DNA of 64,000 nucleotides from Loripinus fragilis. Taxonomy: Eukaryota > Mollusca > Bivalvia > Lucinida > Lucinidae. The number at the start of each line of letters is the position of its first letter. Within the stretch, counting starts at the first letter, position 1. The stretch lies in assembly GCA_964019695.1 (NCBI GenBank), contig OZ026524.1, positions 17,291,509-17,355,508 on the forward strand, in the 5' to 3' direction. The translations under genes and the position numbers were made by a program. Under the pieces are notes generated by a model. That model saw only the letters and a list, made by a program, of their open reading frames with translations, searched no databases and had not been told where the DNA came from. Of this stretch, positions 24,346 through 35,193 are shown piece after piece.

Positions 24346-24359
24346 AAATATATACGTTG

Positions 24360-25625
24360 TCATATGACAAAGTGGTCTTTAAATTTTGTACTGTTTTATA
24401 CGTTTGACATAAGTTAGATGTACGCTACATGTAAGTTATGCATACGTTAGGCGTACGTTATATGTACAATTCAGCATACGTTAGACGTTCGTTGTGCATA
24501 AGTTTCTCATTAGTCAAGAACGCTAGTGATACGCTGGGCATACGCTTTTATACGCTGATATAAGTATAAGTTCTGTTACGTCGAGAATAAGTTATGAATT
24601 AAGGCCCTGTCACACTACGACGTACATGTATAGCGCCAACGTATGTCGACGTATGGAAAATTCAGCAAGTACGTTGGTATACGCTGAGTACGTTAGAAAT
24701 AAGTTTGAAACACGTTAGGAATACGCTATAGTATGGTGGTATATGTTGACATACGGCCAAGAGGTCCAACATTTTGTGCATCCATAAAAATTACATCGTA
24801 TGCGAACGTACTGCTTCTATACGTTAGGCATTCGCTAGATGTACGCAGCAGGTAAGTTTTGCATACGTTAAGGTACGTTAGCACCAACGTATGCAGACGT
24901 ATGAGAAATTAAGCAAGTACGTTGGTGTACGCCGAATAAGTTATAGATAAGTTTTAAACACGTTACGAACACGCTACTGTACGTTGGTATACGTTGTCAT
25001 ACGGCATATAGATCTCAAAATTTTGTACTTGCATAAAAAATCTTCAGCGTATGCCGACGTATTGCTTATACGTTAGTCATAAGTTAGATGTACGCAACGG
25101 GTCTAGTTATGCATACGTTAGCACCAACGTACGAGGACGTATGAAAATTGAGCAAGTACGTTGGTGTACGCTGAATAAGTTAGAGATACGTTTTCAATAC
25201 GTTTCGAACACGCTACAGTACGTTGATATACGTTGTCATATGGCAAAGTGGTCACAAAATTGTGAACTGTTTATACGCTTGACGTAAGTTAGATGTAGGC
25301 TACATGTAAGTTATGCATACGTTAGGCGTACGTTATATGTACAATTCAGCATACGTTAGACGTTCGTTGTGCATAAGTTTCTCATAAGTCAAGAACGCAA
25401 GTGATACGTTGGGCATACGCTTTTATACGCTGATACAAGTATAAGTTATGTTACGTCGGGAATAGGTTATGAATAAGTTACTCATAAGTTAGACATACGT
25501 TCTATGTTCGTTTCGCGTACGCTTAGCATAAGTTCAGAGAGAGGCTTCCTCTGATTTTTTAATTAGATTTCAGGGTATGCCAGCGTACTAGATATATATT
25601 TCATACGTCGGCATAAGTCTCTCTG
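24360..25625 (+). repeat. Word-saturated array (ACGTTAG/TACG)
   Basis: About 1.25 kb is dominated by ACGTTAG, ATACGTT, TACGCT and AAGTTA words on both strands. Higher-order copies exist: a block starting CAAAGTGGTC occurs at about 24370 and 25247 with near-identical continuation for 230 bp, and a block with GCACCAACGTA and GCAAGTACGTTGGTGTACGC occurs near 24640, 24890 and 25120. The leader AAGGCCCTGTCACACTACGA lies at about 24601. No coding is likely. Confidence 0.75.
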
Positions 25626-25681
25626 ATCCTGCCATCAAGTCATTCTTGTGGTATCCTTCTAATAGATATATAGAGGATATT

Positions 25682-25795
25682 CAAATGTTCTTGTTATATA
25701 TGTCTTTTATTTCACAAGTGAAGTGGACAATATTAATTACTGTCCACTTCATGAGTGAAATAAAAGACATTTGTAACAAAAAACATTTGAATTTT
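25682..25795. repeat. Near-perfect palindrome, about 110 bp
   Basis: The arms contain CAAATGTTCTTGTTA, GTCTTTTATTTCAC and GAAGTGGACA. The mirrored arm reads TGTCCACTTC, GTGAAATAAAAGAC and ACAAAAAACATTTG. The centre is near 25735. Confidence 0.85.
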
Positions 25796-25966
25796 CTTTT
25801 TATCATCTACAAATTTCCCATATTCTTTTAAGGTAAAGAGAAGCAAATCCTACTTTACATTAGCTTTTGTTTTGATTTTCTAGTTGCAGCAGACGAATTT
25901 ATAAAAGCTCTTTCTTTTACTAAGCTTCTAAGCGACTCTGACTTTTCGTTTACATTTCCATAGAAA

Positions 25967-26417
25967 GGGTTCGGTGCACAATTAAACGGTCCCATTCAAC
26001 TCCATGTAAAAAGGCAGAATTCGAACATCTGCAAATTCTTTCAGAATGATGCTTGGACTTTTTTCTGCCTGTGAGTGGCAGGATCTGTCATTAACCTACC
26101 TTGATAATCTCGTTTCCTCAGCATCCTCCCTTCTTTGAGGGACAGTCAAAAAATTCAGGCTGATATCCGACCGCCATCATACGTTACCTGGGGAGCGTGC
26201 CGGGGAGTCGTAGACAAAATAGTCCACACAAAGATGCATTTTTCTGCATCAGCCTTACAAACATAGACCGATGTTGAATCACATGCACATTTAAAGTCGA
26301 ATAAAGCACCCATTTGCGCCATAAAGGGCCCAGAAACGGCAAGTGCTAAATTTCTAAAGGTACTATTTTCGTGGGCTACCAAACCGGAAGACTATTTTTG
26401 TGTACTAACACCTTCAA
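25967..26417 (+). mobile_element. 450-bp dispersed repeat, uninterrupted copy
   Basis: Begins GGGTTCGGTGCACAATTAA and ends TACTAACACCTTCAA. It is about 90% identical by eye to the copy at 28093-31768 and serves as the empty site for the two insertions there. Confidence 0.88.
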
Positions 26418-26444
26418 GAATCTGCATATTTTCGATTTTTTATT

Positions 26445-26670
26445 TTTTTTCTCAGTAACATATCAAACTCATATAGTTAAGCAAAACATCGTCCAAAAAA
26501 ACCCAACTCAGTCACCAAAAAAGCGATACAAATCCAGGATTTCATATGTGACCCCCTCACAAGCTGACACAAGCAAAAGTTCAATTATTCAAACTAGTCT
26601 GATGAAAAAAAATATAGTTTCAATTATTCCAATGAATCTCAAGAACCTGAAAGCAAAAAAGAAAGTTTAG
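26445..26670 (+). CDS. Candidate terminal exon, unknown protein
   Basis: A pyrimidine-rich tract ending TTTCTCAG at about 26454 looks like a splice acceptor. An open frame follows to a TAG at 26668-26670: TYQTHIVKQNIVQKNP, later SRISYVTPSQADTSK and finally LKNLKAKKKV. It is Lys/Ser-rich with no domain I recognise. No upstream exon or nearby AATAAA could be identified, and AT-rich noise produces such frames. I list it only because acceptor and frame coincide. Confidence 0.15.
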
Positions 26671-28092
26671 ACATCTTTAAGAGTCATTAAAGGATAATCG
26701 CACATAAACTTTAGTTACAAAATTTAAAAACCGAAGTTTAAAAATCAAATTTTAAAGTGATTTTAAGCAAAATCGCAAACAGTTTTGAATCTCATTCAAA
26801 ATTGCCCCAGAAACCAAGCTTCGTTGCACCCAGGCATGCTGAAAACAGCAATTTATACCACTTACTTTGTGTCTGAAGTAGAGCAGCTTCACTGATGAGT
26901 TCCTGATGCTGGACGAAACACATCATTTCATTCTAATCATAATCTACACTGCTTGTTCTAAATGTGAAATATTCCTTAATTTACAAGCTACTAAACGGCC
27001 ATAGTTTGAAAGATTTGAGACCCAGGTCTAGATTTAATGCCCATATCATAATGGAAGTTGCCCATCCTCTTTTTTTTGATGAAAGTTTTTTCCAAAATTG
27101 AAATTTCTGAAAAGACTGTAAGTAAAGATTACTCACTAGAACGGCCTCGTTGAACGAGAAATATCACAACCCGCTTAATCACATAAAACGTGTATCTGTG
27201 TGAAAGTGCTTCATTGGGTTTAGGTATTTAAATAAGCTTTAATAACTGCGTTATATCATTATCTATGTGAGGCGGTTCTAATGAGTAGATACAAAAAAAT
27301 TTTGAGTATGAGGCGACTCATATGAGTATCAAACAATACTACAGCTTGAGTGGTCGAAATGAGAACAATATTTGATCTCAGATGAATCTGGGGGGTGCTG
27401 TTGATTTGTTAAGCTGAAAACGTTTAAGTTTGTGTTAAAAAATAGTACAGCCTCAATCCGGTGAGTTGAACAGCCAAAAACAATAGAATTTTATTGGTCT
27501 AAGCAATGAGGCCAGGGAACCTGCTTGGGGGATGGTACCGACCAGTCCATGCGGATCCTCATCATATGCGTTTTATTATGCTTTTAAGTACCATCTCTAT
27601 GAGGCGGTTCTAATGAGTGTAAATATCCTAAGGGTGTTTTAATAAACACCCATATGCTTAGTTACCATCCTGGTACAGTTAAAGTGAGTAAGCACTCATA
27701 GCATATTTCAGTAGAAAAGGGAATACAATCACAAAAATCAGCTTGCACAGCAGTGCTAGCCAGTCTGCAAAAACGGAGTATCACGATCAACCTGCTCAGA
27801 TTGATAAGTCAAATCCTGGTCAAAGATGTTTGTAAATGGCCATTTAATTGCATTTTCTGGTATAGAATGCAATTTGAGTCTTTAATGGGAGAACTAAGCT
27901 TTAAAAAATGATTTTAAGAAAATTTTAAAATTTTAACTAAAATTCAAGAAATTTTAAAATTTAAATTTCTTCTAAAAATGCTTGCAAATTATTTCGTTTT
28001 AGATTCCTGATCTGTGCGCAAAATGTTATCTGAATTCATTGAAAAATGACTGTTTTACAATAATTTTCATTTTTTTCACCTTCTCTCTTCTA
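26671..28092. other. No gene seen
   Basis: AT-rich. The phrase GAGGCGGTTCTAATGAGT occurs twice (near 27270 and 27602) and a variant at 27310, suggesting remains of a short repeat. Confidence 0.45.
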
Positions 28093-28249
28093 GGGTTCGG
28101 TGCACAATTAATCCGTCCCATTCAACTCCATGTAAAAAGGTAGAATTCGAGCATCTGCAAATTCTTTTAGGACAATGCTTGGACTTTTTTCTGCCTGTGA
28201 GTGACAAGATCTGTCATTCACCTATCAAAAAAGCGAAAAGACAACCTAC

Positions 28250-28460
28250 TTGATTGTTTGTTTGTTTGTTTGATTTGATTCTTTACGTCCACTCAACAAT
28301 CTTTCAGTTATGCGGGACGGTTCTTCCTGGGTTTAACCAGTACTAAGCTAGGATAAATGTGTCTTGCTCAAGGACCACAACGCAGTGACGCTGGTGAGGC
28401 TCGAACCCGCTACCTTTCGGTCTCGAGTCAAGCACTCTACCACTGAGCCACTGCGCTCCC
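28250..28460 (-). mobile_element. tRNA-headed SINE, reverse copy
   Basis: Reverse complement of the 18.27-kb SINE, with tail (TTTG)n at 28250 and tRNA-like head ending CACTGCGCTCCC. The flanking CCTACTTGAT and CCTACCTTGAT resemble a target duplication, and the undisrupted relative at 26.09 kb reads CCTACCTTGAT. Confidence 0.92.
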
Positions 28461-28717
28461 TCCTACCTTGATAATCCCGTTTTCTCAGCATTCTCCGTTC
28501 TTTGAGGGACAGTCAAAAGATTCAGGCTGATATCCGACCGGCAACATACGTTACCTGGGGAGTGTGCCAGGAGTCGGTAAATAAATAGTCCTCACAAAGA
28601 TGCATTTTTCTGCATCAGCCTGACAAACATAGACCAATGTTGAATCACATGCACATTAAAAGTCGAATAAAGCACTCATTTGCGCCATAAAGGGCCCAGA
28701 AACGGCAAGTGCTAAAT

Positions 28718-31152
28718 GACGTGTAACGGTTTGGCCGTTTTTTGGCCCACGATGGATTTGGCTGAAATTTGAATATATGGTGGTTTGATCTTTGCCCTTT
28801 CACATGAGCATGTTTTTGAATAAACGACGGCATATGCAGTCACATGAATTAAAGTTTCTTACTAGTGTGTATAAACAGAGGTTTGTTCATGAATGTGGAT
28901 ATTTTTAATGATGCAACAAGCAAACTGACCTCAAACATAATAACAAACATGCATATGTTTATACTCCTCATGTCTATGTCGTAATTTGAGCTAACACTAC
29001 CATCGTTAATTAAAAGATATGCTAAAACTTGGCTAAATACTGTGTTTACGATTACCTTGATGATATGTTGTTTTTAGGTGTAATATATATTGAACATTTA
29101 GTGTTTTATCGCCTTTTCCAGTTAATGAATAGCTCAAACAAGCCTATTCCGGTTTATTCACATCAATATAATCAGAACGACATGTACACAAGCGTTCATG
29201 TAACATGTTAAACACGGCATTACATGCGCAACCTGTTTTTGCTGGATTAGTATGAAACATGAATATAAATAGTTATAAAGCAACAGAAATGATAATGAAA
29301 GCTTTGAACACTTTTTTTGCTCACAGCCACAATTATTAAATAGATACATGAGAGTGTTGTATATCTGTCTGTTCATCTGTCAGTTCCTCTGTATGTCACA
29401 CATTTGTGTCTGTGACGTATCTTCCAAGCACCTGATTCGATTATAAGATTAATTCACAAAACTGTGCACCTTTGTGGATGAACATGCAGAATAAATGAAT
29501 ACTTTAAGGCCATGTCAAAGCAGGCGGTCATAGTTTACATGTACAGAATGCATATCTTCTCCATAATTTACGCATGTCCCAGCTCAGATATCCAACAGTC
29601 GTGATAGCGTTGTGGTCTATATTACTTACCTATTATTTTACGTGTAACTTAGGGTTCGCAGTTCACAATCCCGAAGAAACATATGTTTTGTGTCATTGTG
29701 CAAGACCCTTCATCTTTATTGCGTAATACATGTTCAACCGAAGAAACGTCATGACTGAAATATGGTTCACTGTAACGTAGAGCAGTGACGTAGAGCATTA
29801 AAACACTTAGTCATGTTTCAAGAATTTGTGGGGTAGACATCTATTTCAAGGGTGACAACTTCCGTCAATGCAGGGATTTCGGAACCGTTTGAACAAAATA
29901 CATTGTGTTTTGATAAAGGTGAATACTAAAACATCTAAAATACAGTATTTCGATCCTTGAATATTAAATGTATGTGTTTGTTGGTACCAGTGACTATTTA
30001 CCATCTGCAGATAAGTGGTTGTTGTATATATACTGCATTATTTTAGCAAACACTTTACGAGAGCGATATTCGTTGAGGAAACAAACAGTTTAGCACAGAT
30101 ATTGTGCACATGTAAGTATGAAAAGCGCAGAACACTCATTATGAATAAAATGCTTGTGGCGTTCGCATTCAGGACATTGGCTGTTTTTATACATGCTTTC
30201 TTGCATTAATAACAATGAATTGAAAAGAAAAAAACTAAATCAAAGAATAACATTGATTTATTTGCGACAAAATCTGCGCCACCTTTATACATCATATATG
30301 TACATGAGAAGTTACGACCTTCAAAAAATATAGATAGGTGTTAGTTTTGAGGGTCCGTTACAATATATGTTGAGAGTGTGCATTTGTATACATCACACCA
30401 GCTCCTTTTTGTTCAAATAACCTCACTTTAATAATATTACCATTTAACTGACACAGTTCTATCAAACTTTTGGAATCATATCAAATAATTCCCATATCTG
30501 TGCTATGAAGTAGCTTTTTGCTCTACCTTATGAACCGCTAGATGAATTTCATCGAAACTTGCACAGATACTTATCTGGGACAGCCAAAACGAATTATAAG
30601 ATTTTGGTGATCTCAGCCTTATTACAAGGTCACCAGGGACATATATAAAAAAAAAGGCTTGTTTGTACTCTATCTTCCTAACCAATGACCAGATTTTTAC
30701 CAAACTGACACAGATAACTCATTGGGAAGACCTTAATGAATGACTAGAATTCGGTGAAATTGACCTTAATTCCAAGATCACCAGCGTCATATAACTCCTT
30801 TAAGTGGGTGGGGGGACAACTCTATGTAATGTTATATACTTTCCATTCCTAACTACTCTAGTATGGCCATATTAAACAGTGTCTGTCCTGTAATTTGAGA
30901 ATACCAATAATTGATTATTTTTTCCTCATTTTCCAAAGAATGATCACATAATTTGCCATTTTTGACAATCTTAATTCAAAGCGATGGGCCATGCCAAAAC
31001 AAAAGTGGCGGTGAGCTGCCTTTTTAAAAGCAGATTGTACCAAAGAACTGTCTCCAGAAATCTATGTATCAGTTAAAGAAGGGGGCACATCAAACTCTCT
31101 CCTTGCACATTCTCTCTCCGCTGGTCTCTCTCTCTCTCCTCTCTCTCTCTCA

Positions 31153-31193
<41 letters not shown>

Positions 31194-31701
31194 AAGGCCC
31201 GCATTTACTGAAATGTTGTTGTATTTGCTTTTCAAACGCAGTATATCCGAGGACTGTTTGTAAGAAATAATATTGATATGAGCTTGCTAATATGTACATT
31301 GTATTCCATTTTTGTACGGGAATCTTACGTCTCTCCAGTGATTTTAGTAATTTGCCACATGCAGAACCGGCTCAATGTTACCATTTTATGGTGTAATATT
31401 ATATGCACAATACAATGAGAAATAGTTTTATCCGGTTCCGCATGTGGACATGTATGTAATTGAGTCACGAAGTACACGAGGGTGTGTGGTTTTACCATAG
31501 ACTTAGTGTTAAGTGTGGTTGATAGGGCATGCATTTAACCCCAAAATTTATCATAAAAATACATTTTAATGAATAAAATAAATTGTGGACATTAAACTAG
31601 AGACTCTTAGGTATCATTTGGTAACATTTTGGAGGGATTTCTTTACAATCGATTTTTTACTGTAAAAGTGGGCCATTTGTAATACAAAACCGTTACACGT
31701 C
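28718..31701. mobile_element. 3.0-kb TIR element, non-coding
   Basis: The ends GACGTGTAACGGTTT (28718-28732) and AAACCGTTACACGTC (31687-31701) are inverse. They exactly interrupt the 450-bp repeat between GCTAAAT and TTTCTAAAGG, which are joined in the uninterrupted copy at 26.35 kb. No transposase is recognisable in 2,984 bp. The interior includes a (CT)n run at 31127-31190 and an inverted pair CCACATGCAGAACCGG/CCGGTTCCGCATGTGG near 31355-31447. No clean target duplication is visible. Confidence 0.85.
31127..31190. repeat. (CT)n microsatellite
   Basis: CT repeats with two short interruptions, inside the 3-kb TIR element. Confidence 0.95.
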
Positions 31702-32254
31702 CTTTCTAAAGGTACTATTTTCGTGGGCTACCAAACCGTAAGACTATTTTGCGTACTAACACCTTCAATATGAAATACAAATAGTTGTTTCCTTTAGAAA
31801 AGAAACATATATGCCATAGAGAGTTGCTTCCCTTAGACCATATTGAGAAAATGGACAAATGTAGTTTCAATCTTACAGTTTCTCTCCAATGAAAATATCA
31901 AATCTTGTATATTCACTGCTGTAAAAATACAAGTTTTTTTTATATTTTCACGGCTGTTAAATATATGCATTATATTTAAACAATATTTTCCTGTATTTCA
32001 ATACATACATGTAGTAGATAATAAAAGGATATATTCCACAGGCACTCTTCTTGTTGCCATATGTCTATTAGCTTTTCTATGTCTTTAGATGGACAATCAT
32101 TGGCATCCATATTGTGCCTAGCTACATGTAAAAGACTCTTTTCTTAATTTTGTGTACACATTTGCAGGAATTACAGGTAACTGACCTTCAGAAATAGGCG
32201 AGCTGTGATTGGCTAATAGTCTGGAAAAGTATAAGACAAGTTTCAGGAAATAGA

Positions 32255-32400
32255 GCAGTGTCCTATTTCATGAAACAGTTTCATGAAACTCCAAAAATCT
32301 CTTGAAACATGTTTCTCAGACGTTTACACTATGAAACTTTTGTCTGCAACACTGAGTTGCAGACAAAAGTTTCATCGTGTGTACCAGGCTTAACACGTTA
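32255..32400. mobile_element. Word-saturated fragment (GAAAC) with hairpin
   Basis: The word GAAAC/GTTTC recurs eight or more times. A perfect hairpin, TGAAACTTTTGTCTGCAAC / GTTGCAGACAAAAGTTTCA, spans about 32333-32376. Read from the right on the minus strand it begins AAGCCTGGTACACACGATG, resembling the leaders of the other word-saturated elements. Confidence 0.55.
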
Positions 32401-32474
32401 AGCAATCGCTGAGAGATTGTTGAAAATCGTTTCTCATTCGCTGGTGTACGTTATTTTGTCGTAGCTCGTATGTT

Positions 32475-32890
32475 ATAAAAAAGTGCGACCAGGTAACGGA
32501 CGTTGGGCGTGTCAGACAGAACACTGCCATTCACTGTCAATTTAGACTGTTCTACAGTAAATTGGGTAAAACAGCATAGGTACGCTTTAACCCTTAAAAC
32601 GCCAGCAAAATATCATCCGAAAGTTTCGTCTTCATTTGTCGTCTGCTGCATATTTTTGCTAAAAATATTTAACAAAGCTAAGTATAGAGACAACAGTGTT
32701 GACCCAGATCAGACTGCTCCTATAGGAGCAGTCTGATCTGAGTCTACACTGTTTGTTGGAAAGGCTTCTAAAACATTTCAGCAGACGACAAAAGCAGTCT
32801 AATTTTGTTGTGATTGGCGCTTTAAGGGTTAATCGTGCAAAACAACTGAACCGCAGACGACAAAGGCGACCAGCTTTATACGGTTAGTAT
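32475..32890 (+). repeat. Dispersed repeat with nested MITE
   Basis: The phrases GTGCGACCAG, GGGCGTGTCAGACAGA, CTACAGTAAAT, CGCAGACGACAA and ACTTTATACG-type sequence occur in the same order at 56648-56830 without the MITE. The two copies together define the empty and filled states. Confidence 0.85.
32587..32832 (+). mobile_element. TTAA-flanked MITE, family B
   Basis: A 238-bp element lies between TTAA (32587-32590) and TTAA (32829-32832). Ends are CCCTTAAAACGCC and GGCGCTTTAAGGG. Subterminal TTTGTCGTCTGCTG is inverted at the other side. The centre is a palindrome, GATCAGACTGCTCC/GGAGCAGTCTGATC. The related empty site near 56758 reads CGCTTTACTCG, with one TTAA-like tetramer. TTAA targeting and CCC ends suggest mobilisation by a piggyBac- or Kolobok-type transposase. 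Confidence 0.92.
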
Positions 32891-33418
32891 GCCCGGTAAA
32901 CGTTCGCAGAAAACTTAACTCTTACTTGTTTACAGACACATTGGTATATACTATTGCTCACTGGTCAGGGTCTCCTAGAACTTATGTGGATTTTAGTCAA
33001 GATCAGCAAGGCAAACTGGTCTGTGTTAGAACGGCTGTTGCTGCTACATGTATAAAGATATAGAGTCAGGTTTCACAGCGTAATGAAGATCTGATTGCAT
33101 GTAGCGTTCTTTTATTTGTAATTTCCTTTGGTATTGTATTAACTATACAGCCATGTCTCAAGTGATCATTTAAAATGCAAAGCTGCATACACTATAGTCA
33201 GGGGCGCTCGGGACTCCCGTGCGACTTTGATGCCGATTTATGGTGACCTATACCAAATCAAACTTTAGGGGATAACTAATGAAAATCACCTGGTCACCCA
33301 TCTGGGTTTTACGTCTGGACGTCATTATGACGTCATCAAAATAGCGTATATTGTGTCAGTGCAATTTAAACGGTATGTCCATTGTAGTATATTGGAATCA
33401 GGGCATTCTTGCATTTTG

Positions 33419-33621
33419 TTTTTTGTTTGATTTGATTCTTTACGTCCACTCAACAATCTTTCAGTTATGCGGGACGGTCTTCCTGGGTTGAACCAGTACT
33501 AAGCTAGGATAAATGTGTCTTGCTCAAGGACCACAACGCAGTGACGCCGGTGAGGCTCGAACCCGCGGCCCTTCGGTCTCGAGTCAAGCACTCTACCACT
33601 GAGCCACTGCGCTCCTCTATC
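33419..33621 (-). mobile_element. tRNA-headed SINE, reverse, nested
   Basis: Full reverse copy of the 18.27-kb SINE with a perfect 10-bp duplication TTGCATTTTG at 33409-33418 and 33622-33631. The left TAGTCAGGG copy has the single, uninterrupted CAAAATGCAA near 8596-8606. Confidence 0.97.
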
Positions 33622-33974
33622 TTGCATTTTGTGTGCCAATTTCAGTCGAAATGCACCAAATTTAATCTTAGGGGTGTAAATAATTAAAATTGACATGTTG
33701 CCCATATTGTCTTCGCATCAGAAGAAAAAGATGACGTCATTGAAATGACGCCTAATATGGAAATACCACATATATATGCATTTTGTCCATTTCCAACGCT
33801 TGGAAATATTCCTTTAATGAACTGGTAACCTTAGCATGACTGAATGCAAACTCTTTTTAATCGTAACATACAAAATATATTCAGATTTGGTGAAGTCAGT
33901 TCGAGGGTGGGACGTAAATGCCGTCACGATTTACGAATAACAAGACCAAACTCTGCTCTGGACCTGCGTCGCCA

Positions 33975-35135
33975 GTGCACATCTTCAGTGTGTGAACAAT
34001 CATTATGCAAAGTTTGAATATAAAGGAATGAAACTGTTTGAATTACAGATTACACAAATAAACAATGTAAGCACTCCAACGGTGGTGTAGACGTAATAAT
34101 GTCTAAGTTCAACAATCCCAAAAATATTATCAAATATGCACGAAATATAGGGTGCACACATGTTCAATGTGTGAGCAATCATATCATATTAAGTTTGAAC
34201 ATGAAGGAATGAAAACTGCTGGAGTCACAGACACCCCCTAAGCATTTCTGATGGATAAAATATTCAAGAAGAAATAAGCAAATATTAATCAAATGTGCAC
34301 AAAATAGGAGGTGCACATGTTCACTGTATGAATAATTATTATGCAAAGTTTAAATATTAAGGAATGAAAACTTTTGGAGTTAAGATTATACAAACCAGAC
34401 AGCCTCTTAGCATTTTACAGAGAAAAAATGTCTATGTTCAAGACTCCCCAAAATGAATTAACTATTCATGAAATGTATACAAAATAGGAAGTGCACATCT
34501 TCAATGTATGAACAATCATTGTGCAAAGTTTGAATATAAAGGAATGAAAACTGTTGGAGTTACAGATTACACAAACCAGACACCCCCTAAGTATTTCGGA
34601 TGGAAAAAATGTTTAAGTTCAACACCCCTAAAAAATTTGAAATTATTTTTCAAAATGTGCACAAAATAGGAGGTGCACATCTTTGATGTGTTAACAATCA
34701 TTATACAAAGTTTGAATATAAAGGAATGAAAACTATTTGAGTTACAGATTACACAAAACTGACACCCCCTATGCTTTTCGGAAGGACAATTGTCCTAAGT
34801 TCAACACCCTTAAAATATGAGAAAATATTTATCAAATGTGCACAAAATAGGAGGTGCACATCTTCAATGTGTGAACAATCATAGTGCAAAGTTTGAATAT
34901 AAAGGAATGAAAACTTTATGAGTTACAGATTACACAAACCTGACACCCCCTATGCTTTTCTGAAGGAAAAATTGCCTAAGTTCAACACCCGTAAAAAATG
35001 AGAAAATATTTATCAAATCTGCACAAAATAGGAGGTGCACATCTTCAATGTATGGACAATCATTTGGCAAAGTTGGAATATATAGGAATGAAAACTGTAA
35101 AAGTTACAGATTACACAAACTAGGCACCCCAAAAT
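33975..35135 (+). repeat. 181-bp tandem array, seven copies
   Basis: The unit starts GTGCACATCTTCAATGTGTG and contains AAAGTTTGAATATAAAGG, GAGTTACAGATTACACAAAC and GACACCCCCTA. Starts lie at 33975, 34152, 34311, 34492, 34673, 34854 and 35035: four consecutive 181-bp spacings after 177 and 159. Confidence 0.95.
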
Positions 35136-35137
35136 TG

Positions 35138-35193
35138 TTGCGGACAGACGAACGGACGAACGGACGGACAGACGGACGGACGGACGGACGGAG
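35138..35193 (+). repeat. (ACGG)n microsatellite
   Basis: Imperfect ACGG/ACGA repeats immediately after the 181-bp array, inside the pearl-like element. Confidence 0.95.

Larger units (their letters stand above)
28093..31768 (+). mobile_element. 450-bp dispersed repeat, doubly interrupted copy
   Basis: The sequence of 25967-26417 resumes here in three pieces: 28093-28225, 28462-28717 and 31702-31768. The gaps hold a minus-strand SINE and a 3-kb element. Confidence 0.88.

Noticed and set aside
18269..28460. Functional tRNA genes
   Set aside because: A and B boxes are present but are followed by a constant SINE body and tail, with target duplications. No independent tRNA fold was found.
33975..35135. 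CRISPR-like regular array
   Set aside because: Units are fully repetitive with no unique spacers, and the genome is clearly eukaryotic.
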